64,000 bases of DNA, from NCBI GenBank assembly GCA_017523755.1, contig JAFWWA010000046.1, positions 1 to 64,000 of the forward strand. The letters are read 5' to 3'. Source of the DNA: Christensenellaceae bacterium (GTDB lineage Bacteria; Bacillota; Clostridia; Christensenellales; Christensenellaceae). The notes under the pieces are model-generated. The model was not told the DNA's origin. It searched no databases and saw only the letters and a list, made by a program, of their open reading frames with translations. A program made the position numbers and the translations under genes. Shown here one piece after another: positions 8,616-16,087 of this stretch. How positions within the stretch are numbered: the first letter of the stretch is position 1; each line of letters opens with the position of its first letter.

Positions 8616-11600
8616 CTATTTAATGAATCCGTATTCGCGCATGAGCCTTGAACAGAGCGAGACTGCCGTCTCAAGCTGTTCTATAGAATGGGCCGCCGAC
8701 AGTGAGAACCTTAGACGGCTCTGTCCTCTCGGGACTGCGGGATACATTGCAGGCGGGACGAATACGCCGTTCTTCAGCATGAAATGCGAGAGCATCGCAG
8801 CATCCTCGTCGGAGCCGACGAGCACAGGGACTATGGCGCTTTCCTTCGCGAGACCGGTATTAAGGCCTTCCTCGTTGGCACGTCTTATGAAATACTCGAT
8901 GTTCCTGTGAAGAGCGGATACTGTGGTATTGTCCCTCTGGATTATCTCTATCGCCTTCATGCATGCTGCTGCAAGCGGCGGACTTATGCCTGCCGTGAAC
9001 ACGAATCCGTTCATCGAGTATCTTAAGTATTCGACTATCGATCTGTCTGCGGCTATATAGCCTCCGCAGGTACCTAAAGCCTTGCTCAGAGTACCCATCT
9101 TTATATCAACGTCGTGAGGCTCAAGATGGAAGTAATCGTCCACACCACCTCCGTGATCGCCTATGACACCGCTTGAATGTGCTTCGTCGACCATAAGGAA
9201 GCATCCGTATCTCTTTTTGAGCTTTACGAATTCAGGAATGGGGGCGATGTCGCCGTCCATACTGTAGACCCCCTCAACTACGATGAGGACCTTGTTGTAT
9301 TTCCCTTCTATATTCTTAAGGGTAGCTTCAAGAGCGTTGAGGTCGTTATGCGTGAACGCCTTGCTGTCCGCCTTCGACAGGGCGACGCCTTCCGTTATGG
9401 AGTTGTGGGACAGAGCGTCATAGAGTATGAAATCGCCCTTCTTTGCGAAGCAGCTTATGAATGTAAGATTGGTGGACCAGCCTCCGGTGCAGACTATGGA
9501 GTCTTCGGTATGCTTCCAGTCGGCAATCGTCTTTTCGAGCTTCTGGTAAAGAGTCTTTTCTCCCGCCAGTGTCCTGCTGCCGCTTGCTGAAGTGCCGTAG
9601 ATCTTCACAGCTTCGATGGCTGCCTCCATGGTCTCAGGATTGCCGGACATGCCAAGGTAGTTATACGATCCGAGGTTGATGACCTTTGATCCGTTTATTA
9701 TGCTCGTATCCCTTATAAGGCTGTCATGAGGAACGAAGTACGGATTCATCGACTGGTCTTTGACGACATTGGCTTTTCTTTCCTCAAGCGCTTTATACTC
9801 CTCGCTGTCCCTGAAATCGGTTATCCTTGAAGTCCCTATGTGGGTCTCAGAGGTCCCGCCCGAAAGATCTATGCCGTATTTCTTGCCGTATATGATCTTT
9901 GCGATCTCGTATGCGTTTATTGCTGAGGAGAGTTCCGAATCGGATATCACGAGCCCGTATTTCTCTTCGAGCTGTGCCATGATGCCTATGATCGAAAGAC
10001 TGTCCCCTCCGAGGTCGAAAATGAAGTGTGCGCTGTCGGATACCGAGCTTTTCTCTATAGAAAGAGTGTCCGCAAAGATCTGAAGGATATCATCCAGTAT
10101 GCCCTTGAATCTGGGATCGGCTTCAAATCCCTCGCTCCTCGCGGGAATATCCGCTTCCTGTGTGTCATCGCTTACTGTAAGCTCCTTAAATGAGCCTTCA
10201 TTAAGCATCTGTCTTATTATCTGCCGGCGGACCTTCATGCTTCCTGACAACGGCAAAGGATCAGCTGCAAAAATGACCCGTCTTATCTGCCTGTACGTCG
10301 GGAGCTCCTGATTTACGCGGCTGATGCTTTCCTCTAAGCCACTTATCGCGTCTGGAGTCTTTTCCTGAGGTTCGACTACAAGGACGACATCCTCATATTC
10401 CCCGTTCTTTACTCCTGTTACGCACAGCCTTGCGATGCCTTCCACATCTTCGAATGATTCCTCAAGCTCATCCGGGTATATGTTCTCTCCGGAGCTGTTG
10501 ATGATAACGTCCTTTATCCTGCCTTCGATATAGAGCTTGCCGTCGTCGAGCCGTGCTATATCGCCAGTCGCGAACCAGCTTTCGGGATCCCTTATGACCT
10601 TTTTCCCGTCAACAAGTCTTGATGAATGCAGAGAGCTTCCTTTTATGCTGAGCTCACCGTTTTCAAGAACGGTATATGTGACCGATGAGAAAGGCCTTCC
10701 TACGCTGCCTTTCTCTCTTTCGGTGATGTCAGGATCGAGCTCGACCGACGTTATGCCGCTCTCGGTCATGCCGAAGCCGTTATAGAGGGGGTATCCTATA
10801 CCGTTTATGATCTTAAGCGTATCCTGCGGGATATGGCCTCCGCCTGAGATAAGGAATCTTATCCTGCTTCCAAGAAGACTGTTCCTGATCTCCCTGATCA
10901 TGGGATGATCCTGCCCCCTGCCGCTCATGATGAGTGAAAGTATGGGCTCGGCTTTCTCTTTGTACTGGGCCCTTATCTTTCTTACAAGAGAGCTGGCGAT
11001 GGAATTGAAGAACACGGGGACCGCGCAGATATGCGTGACTCCGTGCTTTATTGATGTTTCAAATATGGTATTGGGATCGCGGTCCCTTAAATACACTATG
11101 GTCTTCCCGAGACATGAATACCATATGTTGAGGACTATGAACCCGAATATGTGATAGAAGGGGAGGAATGCCAGCTGCTTGAGCTCGCCTTTATCCTCGT
11201 CGTATGCGATATCATCGTTCTGTGGGATTATCTCGCCGGTGTTTGTGAGCTGGCTCGATATAGCCCTGCCGTCGTAAATGAAGATCCTGCTGTCCCCGGT
11301 CGTGCCCGAAGTGCACAGGGCAGCCTCATCGGACCATACCTCTTTCCCTTCGGGACCGTCGAGAAGGACGGCTTTGACAGGGATCATGGGACGGTCAGCA
11401 TCCTGTATCAGCTCGTTTGAGATATAGCATTTTGCTCCGGATTCCTTTAAGAGCTTGGACAGAGTCTGAGGCGCAGTCTGCGGATTGAGCAGAAGCGGTA
11501 TGCCGCCGCTCATCATGATGCTCCAGAACAGTACTGTCCAGTTGATATCGGTATCAGCTGCGAGTCCTATCACATCGCCTTTGTTTATTAGGATGCTCCT

Positions 11601-11789
11601 CTGCAGATTTCCGGCCCCTTTTCTTGCAAGGACGGCGTTTTCCTTATATGTCCTTATAACTGTTTCGCCGCCGGGCACGGGAGTGAACTCTCCTGCAACT
11701 CTGTCGCCGTAATCTTCAAGTATACCGAAAAGTGTCCTGTATGAAGGATCGGAAGCGACTCTTTTTAGGATATCCTGCCAAGTGATCAT
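8616..11789 (-). CDS. Tri-domain acyl ligase - acyl carrier protein - alpha-oxoamine synthase
   Basis: A 1057-residue fusion. Residues 1-~540 are an adenylate-forming acyl ligase (TSGTTG at ~160, YNGFGMTESG at ~337, ATGDIARLDDG at ~407, C-terminal Lys in LSGSMKVRRQ, ~K519). Residues ~555-640 are an acyl carrier protein whose FDLGGDSLS motif carries the phosphopantetheine Ser (~S597). Residues ~690-1057 are a PLP-dependent alpha-oxoamine synthase of the KBL/BioF/SPT family (SYNYLGMSG, SGSRTLAGE, VDEAHSSGVIG, Schiff-base Lys in GTLSKALGT, ~K903). The expected reaction is activation of a carboxylic acid, loading on the built-in carrier and decarboxylative condensation with an amino acid to an alpha-aminoketone. 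ATG 11789 has AAAAGGGAG seven bases upstream. It lies downstream of an Fe-alcohol dehydrogenase but has its own promoter. Confidence 0.92.
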   Translation of the reverse strand: MITWQDILKRVASDPSYRTLFGILEDYGDRVAGEFTPVPGGETVIRTYKENAVLARKGAGNLQRSILINKGDVIGLAADTDINWTVLFWSIMMSGGIPLLLNPQTAPQTLSKLLKESGAKCYISNELIQDADRPMIPVKAVLLDGPEGKEVWSDEAALCTSGTTGDSRIFIYDGRAISSQLTNTGEIIPQNDDIAYDEDKGELKQLAFLPFYHIFGFIVLNIWYSCLGKTIVYLRDRDPNTIFETSIKHGVTHICAVPVFFNSIASSLVRKIRAQYKEKAEPILSLIMSGRGQDHPMIREIRNSLLGSRIRFLISGGGHIPQDTLKIINGIGYPLYNGFGMTESGITSVELDPDITEREKGSVGRPFSSVTYTVLENGELSIKGSSLHSSRLVDGKKVIRDPESWFATGDIARLDDGKLYIEGRIKDVIINSSGENIYPDELEESFEDVEGIARLCVTGVKNGEYEDVVLVVEPQEKTPDAISGLEESISRVNQELPTYRQIRRVIFAADPLPLSGSMKVRRQIIRQMLNEGSFKELTVSDDTQEADIPARSEGFEADPRFKGILDDILQIFADTLSIEKSSVSDSAHFIFDLGGDSLSIIGIMAQLEEKYGLVISDSELSSAINAYEIAKIIYGKKYGIDLSGGTSETHIGTSRITDFRDSEEYKALEERKANVVKDQSMNPYFVPHDSLIRDTSIINGSKVINLGSYNYLGMSGNPETMEAAIEAVKIYGTSASGSRTLAGEKTLYQKLEKTIADWKHTEDSIVCTGGWSTNLTFISCFAKKGDFILYDALSHNSITEGVALSKADSKAFTHNDLNALEATLKNIEGKYNKVLIVVEGVYSMDGDIAPIPEFVKLKKRYGCFLMVDEAHSSGVIGDHGGGVDDYFHLEPHDVDIKMGTLSKALGTCGGYIAADRSIVEYLRYSMNGFVFTAGISPPLAAACMKAIEIIQRDNTTVSALHRNIEYFIRRANEEGLNTGLAKESAIVPVLVGSDEDAAMLSHFMLKNGVFVPPAMYPAVPRGQSRLRFSLSAAHSIEQLETAVSLCSRLMREYGFIK

Positions 11790-11873
11790 GAAATATCTCC
11801 CTTTTAAACCTGTTTTATTCAAGAGCAGCGCGTATGCTCTGATGCAAAGATCCCGATGCTATACTTATTGGAG

Positions 11874-11902
11874 ATTGTATCATTTTTGTAAACATTTGAC
11901 AA
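11874..11902 (-). promoter_or_regulatory. Promoter of the fused synthase gene
   Basis: On the minus strand, TTGTCA (11897-11902) and TACAAT (11874-11879) are 17 bases apart. The leader of about 78 bases contains a short AGAGC/GCTCT hairpin before the ribosome binding site. Confidence 0.65.
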
Positions 11903-11939
11903 CCTCAAAAGACGTGTGAATGCGCCCGGGGCAAGACAC

Positions 11940-11966
11940 AAAAAAGGCTCCCGGGGGAGCCTTTTT
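11940..11966 (-). terminator. Terminator after the Fe-alcohol dehydrogenase
   Basis: Stem GGCTCC / GGAGCC (11946-11951 / 11956-11961) followed on the minus strand by six Ts (11940-11945). It also has Ts on the plus side. It separates the dehydrogenase from the fused synthase gene. Confidence 0.8.
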
Positions 11967-11982
11967 GCAGTTAACGGTCCTC

Positions 11983-13197
11983 TCAGCCTTTGTAGGGGGT
12001 CGTGAGTTCTTCCCTGCAGGCGTAAAGGATATTCTTTATATCTTCGTAGGACATGACGGTGAGCTTTCCGATGTTTCCGTGTTCCCCGTCGCATATCTTC
12101 CAGATCTTGTCGGCTACTATATCGAGCTCCGAATCCGAGAAGTCGATGGTCTGGGACAGATCGTAAAGCGTCTGCGGAGCGTCCATCTTCTTGAGCCACT
12201 CTATGAAAGCGTCGACGCCGAGGACCGCGGCCTTCTCATCGTCATCACAGTCTATGCCCATGATGTTCCTTGCGAATCTTGCAAATATCCAGGGCTGGCG
12301 AAGCATTGCGACCCTCATCCATCTGGGAGTCACGACGCCCATTCCGCCGCCGTGATGGGTATCGAAGTGCCCGCTTATCCTCTCTTCGATGTTGTGGCAC
12401 GCATGATCGGAAGGACCTCTTCCTATCTTGGTAAGACCGGTGCCCCATGTCATCGTGGATATCCACATTATCTCGCCCCTTGCATTGAGGTCGCCCATAT
12501 CAGCGTGAAGTCTCTCGAGCGCGCTCATGGTTGCCTTTATGAGTGCTTCTGAGAAGCAGAGCTGGAATTCGGCGTCCCTGCATCCGTTGAAGTAGTATTC
12601 GAACGAATGGCTGAGTATATCCATGGCGCCCCAGATTGTGAGCCTTCTCGGAAGAGTGCTGGTCACTACAGGATCCATGAAGCAGTACTTGGGATATTCA
12701 ACGAGACACCATGATTTGTCCTTGGTATCGGCGTCGACTATTACTGCCGTGTTGTTGAGCTCGGTACCGGTAGCCGCGATAGTGGGTATCATGACCGTAT
12801 CAAGCGAGCCGATCACGCCGGGCCTTGAACCCCAGACATATTCATACGGATCAAGACCGGTCTTTGCGGACATGGCGATGATCTTTGAGCAGTCCATGGC
12901 TGAACCGCCGCCGAGAGCAACTATGCATTCGACACCGTTGTCCCTTGCGACCTTGACGCCTTCATATACGCTGTACATCTTGGGGTTGGAATCGATATCG
13001 CTCATGCCGAACACTTCCATGCCGGCCTTTTCAAGCTGGGTCTTTACCCTGTCATAGAGTCCGCTCTCGCGGAAGGGTCCTTTTGCAGAGACGAGCAGGC
13101 AGCTCTTATAGATCCCGTTGAGTTTTTCTCCGATCTGATCTATGACGCCGTTACCGAAGAATGTGGTAGTCGGGTTGTAGAATTCAAAATCTCTCAT
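11983..13197 (-). CDS. Iron-containing alcohol dehydrogenase
   Basis: 404 residues, group III (YqhD/butanol-dehydrogenase-like). It has the N-terminal NPTTTFFGNG, the nucleotide-binding ALGGGSAMDCSK, and the metal-binding region AMDILSHSFE followed by SDHACHNIEERISG and HHGGGMG with the His ligands. It would interconvert an aldehyde or ketone and an alcohol with NAD(P)H. The ribosome binding site GAAGGAG lies 6 bases before ATG. It sits upstream of the fused synthase gene on the same strand; joint action on the same molecule is an inference, and a plain fermentation role is the main alternative. Confidence 0.92.
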   Translation of the reverse strand: MRDFEFYNPTTTFFGNGVIDQIGEKLNGIYKSCLLVSAKGPFRESGLYDRVKTQLEKAGMEVFGMSDIDSNPKMYSVYEGVKVARDNGVECIVALGGGSAMDCSKIIAMSAKTGLDPYEYVWGSRPGVIGSLDTVMIPTIAATGTELNNTAVIVDADTKDKSWCLVEYPKYCFMDPVVTSTLPRRLTIWGAMDILSHSFEYYFNGCRDAEFQLCFSEALIKATMSALERLHADMGDLNARGEIMWISTMTWGTGLTKIGRGPSDHACHNIEERISGHFDTHHGGGMGVVTPRWMRVAMLRQPWIFARFARNIMGIDCDDDEKAAVLGVDAFIEWLKKMDAPQTLYDLSQTIDFSDSELDIVADKIWKICDGEHGNIGKLTVMSYEDIKNILYACREELTTPYKG

Positions 13198-13209
13198 TTT
13201 CGATCTCCT

Positions 13210-13345
13210 TCATAAGAATAGATATATATGATCATTAATCATCGTGTTTGTCCGCCGGCATTTCGCAGGGACACTGTTATCCGCATTTCAGTGAGGCCGG
13301 TGTGATGCCTCCTGGCGATCGCCCTGTTCCCTTTGGATTATTGAT
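13210..13345 (-). promoter_or_regulatory. Structured leader of the alcohol dehydrogenase gene
   Basis: The transcript leader is about 140-150 bases, long for this window. In the minus-strand RNA, AGGGA near its start can pair with TCCCT, enclosing three hairpins: GGC-GATC-GCC, GAGGC/GCCTC, and CACTG/CAGTG. It matches no riboswitch class I recognise. Pairing was done by eye. Confidence 0.3.
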
Positions 13346-13348
13346 ATC

Positions 13349-13377
13349 ATTATACATTAAGGGCTTTTTAAAAACAA
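13349..13377 (-). promoter_or_regulatory. Promoter of the alcohol dehydrogenase gene
   Basis: TTGTTT (13372-13377) and TATAAT (13349-13354) on the minus strand, 17 bases apart. It is divergent from the promoter at 13423. Confidence 0.55.
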
Positions 13378-13422
13378 TCAGATGAGCTCATTTCCGGGCG
13401 GCCTGATGACAGATGCCGCAGG

Positions 13423-13452
13423 TTGGATTTTAGTCATCAAATAGGATATAAT
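13423..13452 (+). promoter_or_regulatory. Promoter of the homocysteine methyltransferase gene
   Basis: TTGGAT (13423-13428) and TATAAT (13447-13452), 18 bases apart, 36 bases before the start codon. Confidence 0.6.
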
Positions 13453-13488
13453 GGGCAAAAGAACAGCGGAAAGGCGAACAGGTGCAAA

Positions 13489-14709
13489 ATGAGCAGGCTT
13501 ACTGACAGGATAGAAAAAGAGATCGTGATATATGACGGGTCCAAGGGCTCGGTTCTAATGGCCCACGGGCTTATGAGCGGCGAGGACGCAGACATCTGGT
13601 GCGTGGATCATCCGGATGTGGTAAGGAAGCTCCATGAAGACTATATAAAGGCAGGTTCCGGCGCGATACAGACGAATACTTTCATGGCGAACGAGATGTC
13701 ATTAAAGGAATACGGGCTGTCTGAAAGGACAGAGGAGATAAACAGGGCGGGAGCAAGGCTCGCACTTGAGGCGGCAGGTGATAAAGCCGATGTTGCGGCT
13801 TCGGTCGGACCGCTGCCTAAGCTTATGAGACCGTACGGGGATCTTTCCGTAAGGGATGCCGTAAAGGTATATGAAAGACAGCTAAGGGCTCTTATGAGCG
13901 CGGGGATCGAGACCGTACATTTTGAGACGTTCACGGACCTTGCCATGATGAGAGCGGCTCTTATCGCTGCAAGGAATACCGGCATCACCGCAATAGCCAC
14001 GCTGTCGTTCGATCAGGGGAGGACGCTTGCGGGAAATACCCCCGAGGCATGTGCGGTGACTCTTAAGGCTCTTGGAGCCAGGGCTGTCGGGGCAAACTGC
14101 TCGGGAGGACCGGATTCGCTTATGGATCCCATAAAGAGGATGAACTCGGTCGCCGGGATCCCCCTCATAGTAAAGCCCAATGCCGGCCTTCCGAGAAAGG
14201 AAGGCGACAGGCTCGTCTACAGCATGGGTCCGGAGGACTTCAGAAAAGACGCTGTTGGATTCATAAACAACGGAGTGAGGCTGATAGGGGGATGCTGCGG
14301 TACGGACGCTGCGTTCATAAAGGCTCTGAGTGAAGAGCTTGGCGGTATAACAGCTCCCGCCATAGAAGAAAAGGAAGAGCTCATAGCTTCCCCGTATAAG
14401 GCGGGAAGGGTCCCGGATGAGCTTTTATCTGTAAACGTGACCGGCGGAGACGATCCGTATGACGTTATGGATGAGGCCGGGGATGAAGCGGTATTGCTTT
14501 GCTTCAGTGATATCGGACCTGAAGAGGCTTCTTCATTCATGCTCGATCTCTCGGTCATCTACAAGGACCCCGTGGTGATCAAGGCTGCTGATGATAAGGT
14601 GTTCGAGGCAGTACTGAGAGATTATCCCGGCAGGGCGGGGGCTGTCCCCGTGAATGCCGGGCAGGAGAAAGCTGCCGCAGAATTCGGTGCGCTTGTCGTT
14701 TCGGAGTGA
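13489..14709 (+). CDS. Homocysteine S-methyltransferase family protein with shortened pterin-domain-like tail
   Basis: About 406 residues; ATG follows AGGTG. Residues 1-~290 match the zinc-dependent homocysteine S-methyltransferase domain of MetH: QTNTFMANE, GANCSGG (Cys204) and GGCCGT (Cys269, Cys270), which complete the three-Cys zinc site. The domain transfers a methyl group to homocysteine. After a linker, the last ~110 residues (from NVTGGDD, through PVVIKAADDKVFEAVLRDYPGRA) look like a shortened version of the pterin-binding domain that follows in MetH. No cobalamin domain is present here. The stop is 6 bases before the M16 peptidase start, so the two are co-transcribed. Confidence 0.85.
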   Translation: MSRLTDRIEKEIVIYDGSKGSVLMAHGLMSGEDADIWCVDHPDVVRKLHEDYIKAGSGAIQTNTFMANEMSLKEYGLSERTEEINRAGARLALEAAGDKADVAASVGPLPKLMRPYGDLSVRDAVKVYERQLRALMSAGIETVHFETFTDLAMMRAALIAARNTGITAIATLSFDQGRTLAGNTPEACAVTLKALGARAVGANCSGGPDSLMDPIKRMNSVAGIPLIVKPNAGLPRKEGDRLVYSMGPEDFRKDAVGFINNGVRLIGGCCGTDAAFIKALSEELGGITAPAIEEKEELIASPYKAGRVPDELLSVNVTGGDDPYDVMDEAGDEAVLLCFSDIGPEEASSFMLDLSVIYKDPVVIKAADDKVFEAVLRDYPGRAGAVPVNAGQEKAAAEFGALVVSE

Positions 14710-14715
14710 TATAGG

Positions 14716-15978
14716 ATGGACGTGATCTTAAGAGAGCTTGCGGGCGGTATAAGATTCGCAGGCATAAGGAACAGCCTTACAAGGGCCGTCAGCATAGGGA
14801 TATTCGTAAGGAACGGCTCGGTCGATGAGGGAAAAGGCGAGTCAGGCCTGTCCCATTTCCTTGAGCATATGAATTTCAAGGGGACGAACAGAAGGGACGC
14901 AAGGAAGATCTCGGTCGATATGGACGATATAGGCGCACAGATAAACGCATATACATCTAAGGAGATCACCTGCTTTTATGTCAGTGTCATAGACAGCCAT
15001 CTCAAGGAGGCTGTAGACTGTCTTGCAGACATTTTCATCTGTTCGGTATATCCGGAAGACGAGCTGGAAAGGGAAAAGAACGTCGTCATTGAAGAGCTCG
15101 CCATGGCGGAAGATACTCCTGACGACGTTGCAAATGAAACGGTCACTTCGCTGTATTTCAAAGGGACACCGCTCGAAAAAAGGATACTTGGTGACAGGGA
15201 GACCATCAGGAACGTGAGCAGAGAGGATCTCCTCGCGTTCAGGAACAGCCATTACAGGCCGGATAATATAGTTATAAGCGCAGCAGGGAACTTTGACGTG
15301 GATACGATCACAGATCTCCTGAACGGAGCTTTTGCGAAACTCAGGCATGACAGCTGCCTTAGGACAGGTTTCGATTATTCAGGCTGGGCACCGTCGTGCG
15401 GCATAGAGACAGTGAAAAAAGAGATAGAGCAGGCGCATATCGAGATAGCCCTTCCCGGGATACCGTTCCTTAACGATATGAAGTATGCGGTCGCGGTCGT
15501 ATCAAACGCCTTCGGCGGATGCATGAGCTCGAGGCTTTTCCAGAAGGTAAGGGAGGAGATGGGCCTCGCATATTCAGTGTATTCGTTCGCGTCGTCTTAC
15601 CGCGGTGCCGGCATTTTCCAGATATATGCGAATACTTCGGGAGAGAACAGTATCAGGGTGACTGAGGTCATCCTGTCTGAGATAGAAAGGCTGAAGAACG
15701 GAGGCCTTGAAGAGGATGAGATAAGAAGGAGCATAGAGCAGATGAAGGGCGAGTTCATACTCTCCTCTGAGAGCAGCTATGCCGTTATGAGCCTTATGGG
15801 AAGGAACATGCTGTTAAAGGGCATGCCGGTCACTCCCGATATGGTCCTTGAGAAGATAGGCGGCATAGGTGCGAAAGATGTAGCAGATGCCGTGGCGGGC
15901 ATATTCGGACCCGGGACGGTAGATCTCGTATATGTCGGCAGCGACACTGCCCGGTTTGAAGAAAGATTCGGAAAATAA
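14716..15978 (+). CDS. M16-family zinc peptidase
   Basis: 420 residues, processing-peptidase type. The inverted zinc motif HFLEH (His47, Glu50, His51) and the distal glutamate in VIEELAMAED (about 126-127) are intact, so it should be catalytically active. The second M16 half contains EIALPGIPFLNDMKYA and FGGCMSSRLFQKVREE. ATG follows GGAGTGATATAGG. It is coupled to the methyltransferase upstream. In Clostridia such proteins are cytosolic peptidases of unclear substrate. No signal peptide is seen. Confidence 0.9.
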   Translation: MDVILRELAGGIRFAGIRNSLTRAVSIGIFVRNGSVDEGKGESGLSHFLEHMNFKGTNRRDARKISVDMDDIGAQINAYTSKEITCFYVSVIDSHLKEAVDCLADIFICSVYPEDELEREKNVVIEELAMAEDTPDDVANETVTSLYFKGTPLEKRILGDRETIRNVSREDLLAFRNSHYRPDNIVISAAGNFDVDTITDLLNGAFAKLRHDSCLRTGFDYSGWAPSCGIETVKKEIEQAHIEIALPGIPFLNDMKYAVAVVSNAFGGCMSSRLFQKVREEMGLAYSVYSFASSYRGAGIFQIYANTSGENSIRVTEVILSEIERLKNGGLEEDEIRRSIEQMKGEFILSSESSYAVMSLMGRNMLLKGMPVTPDMVLEKIGGIGAKDVADAVAGIFGPGTVDLVYVGSDTARFEERFGK

Positions 15979-16087
15979 GGGAACGGCCGTTTTTATTAAT
16001 AGTTTTTTTACTGAATGGATGCTGCCGCATATTATATAATTGATAATATGGGACCGGGAATGATCATCCCGGCTGACGGAGGAGAGG

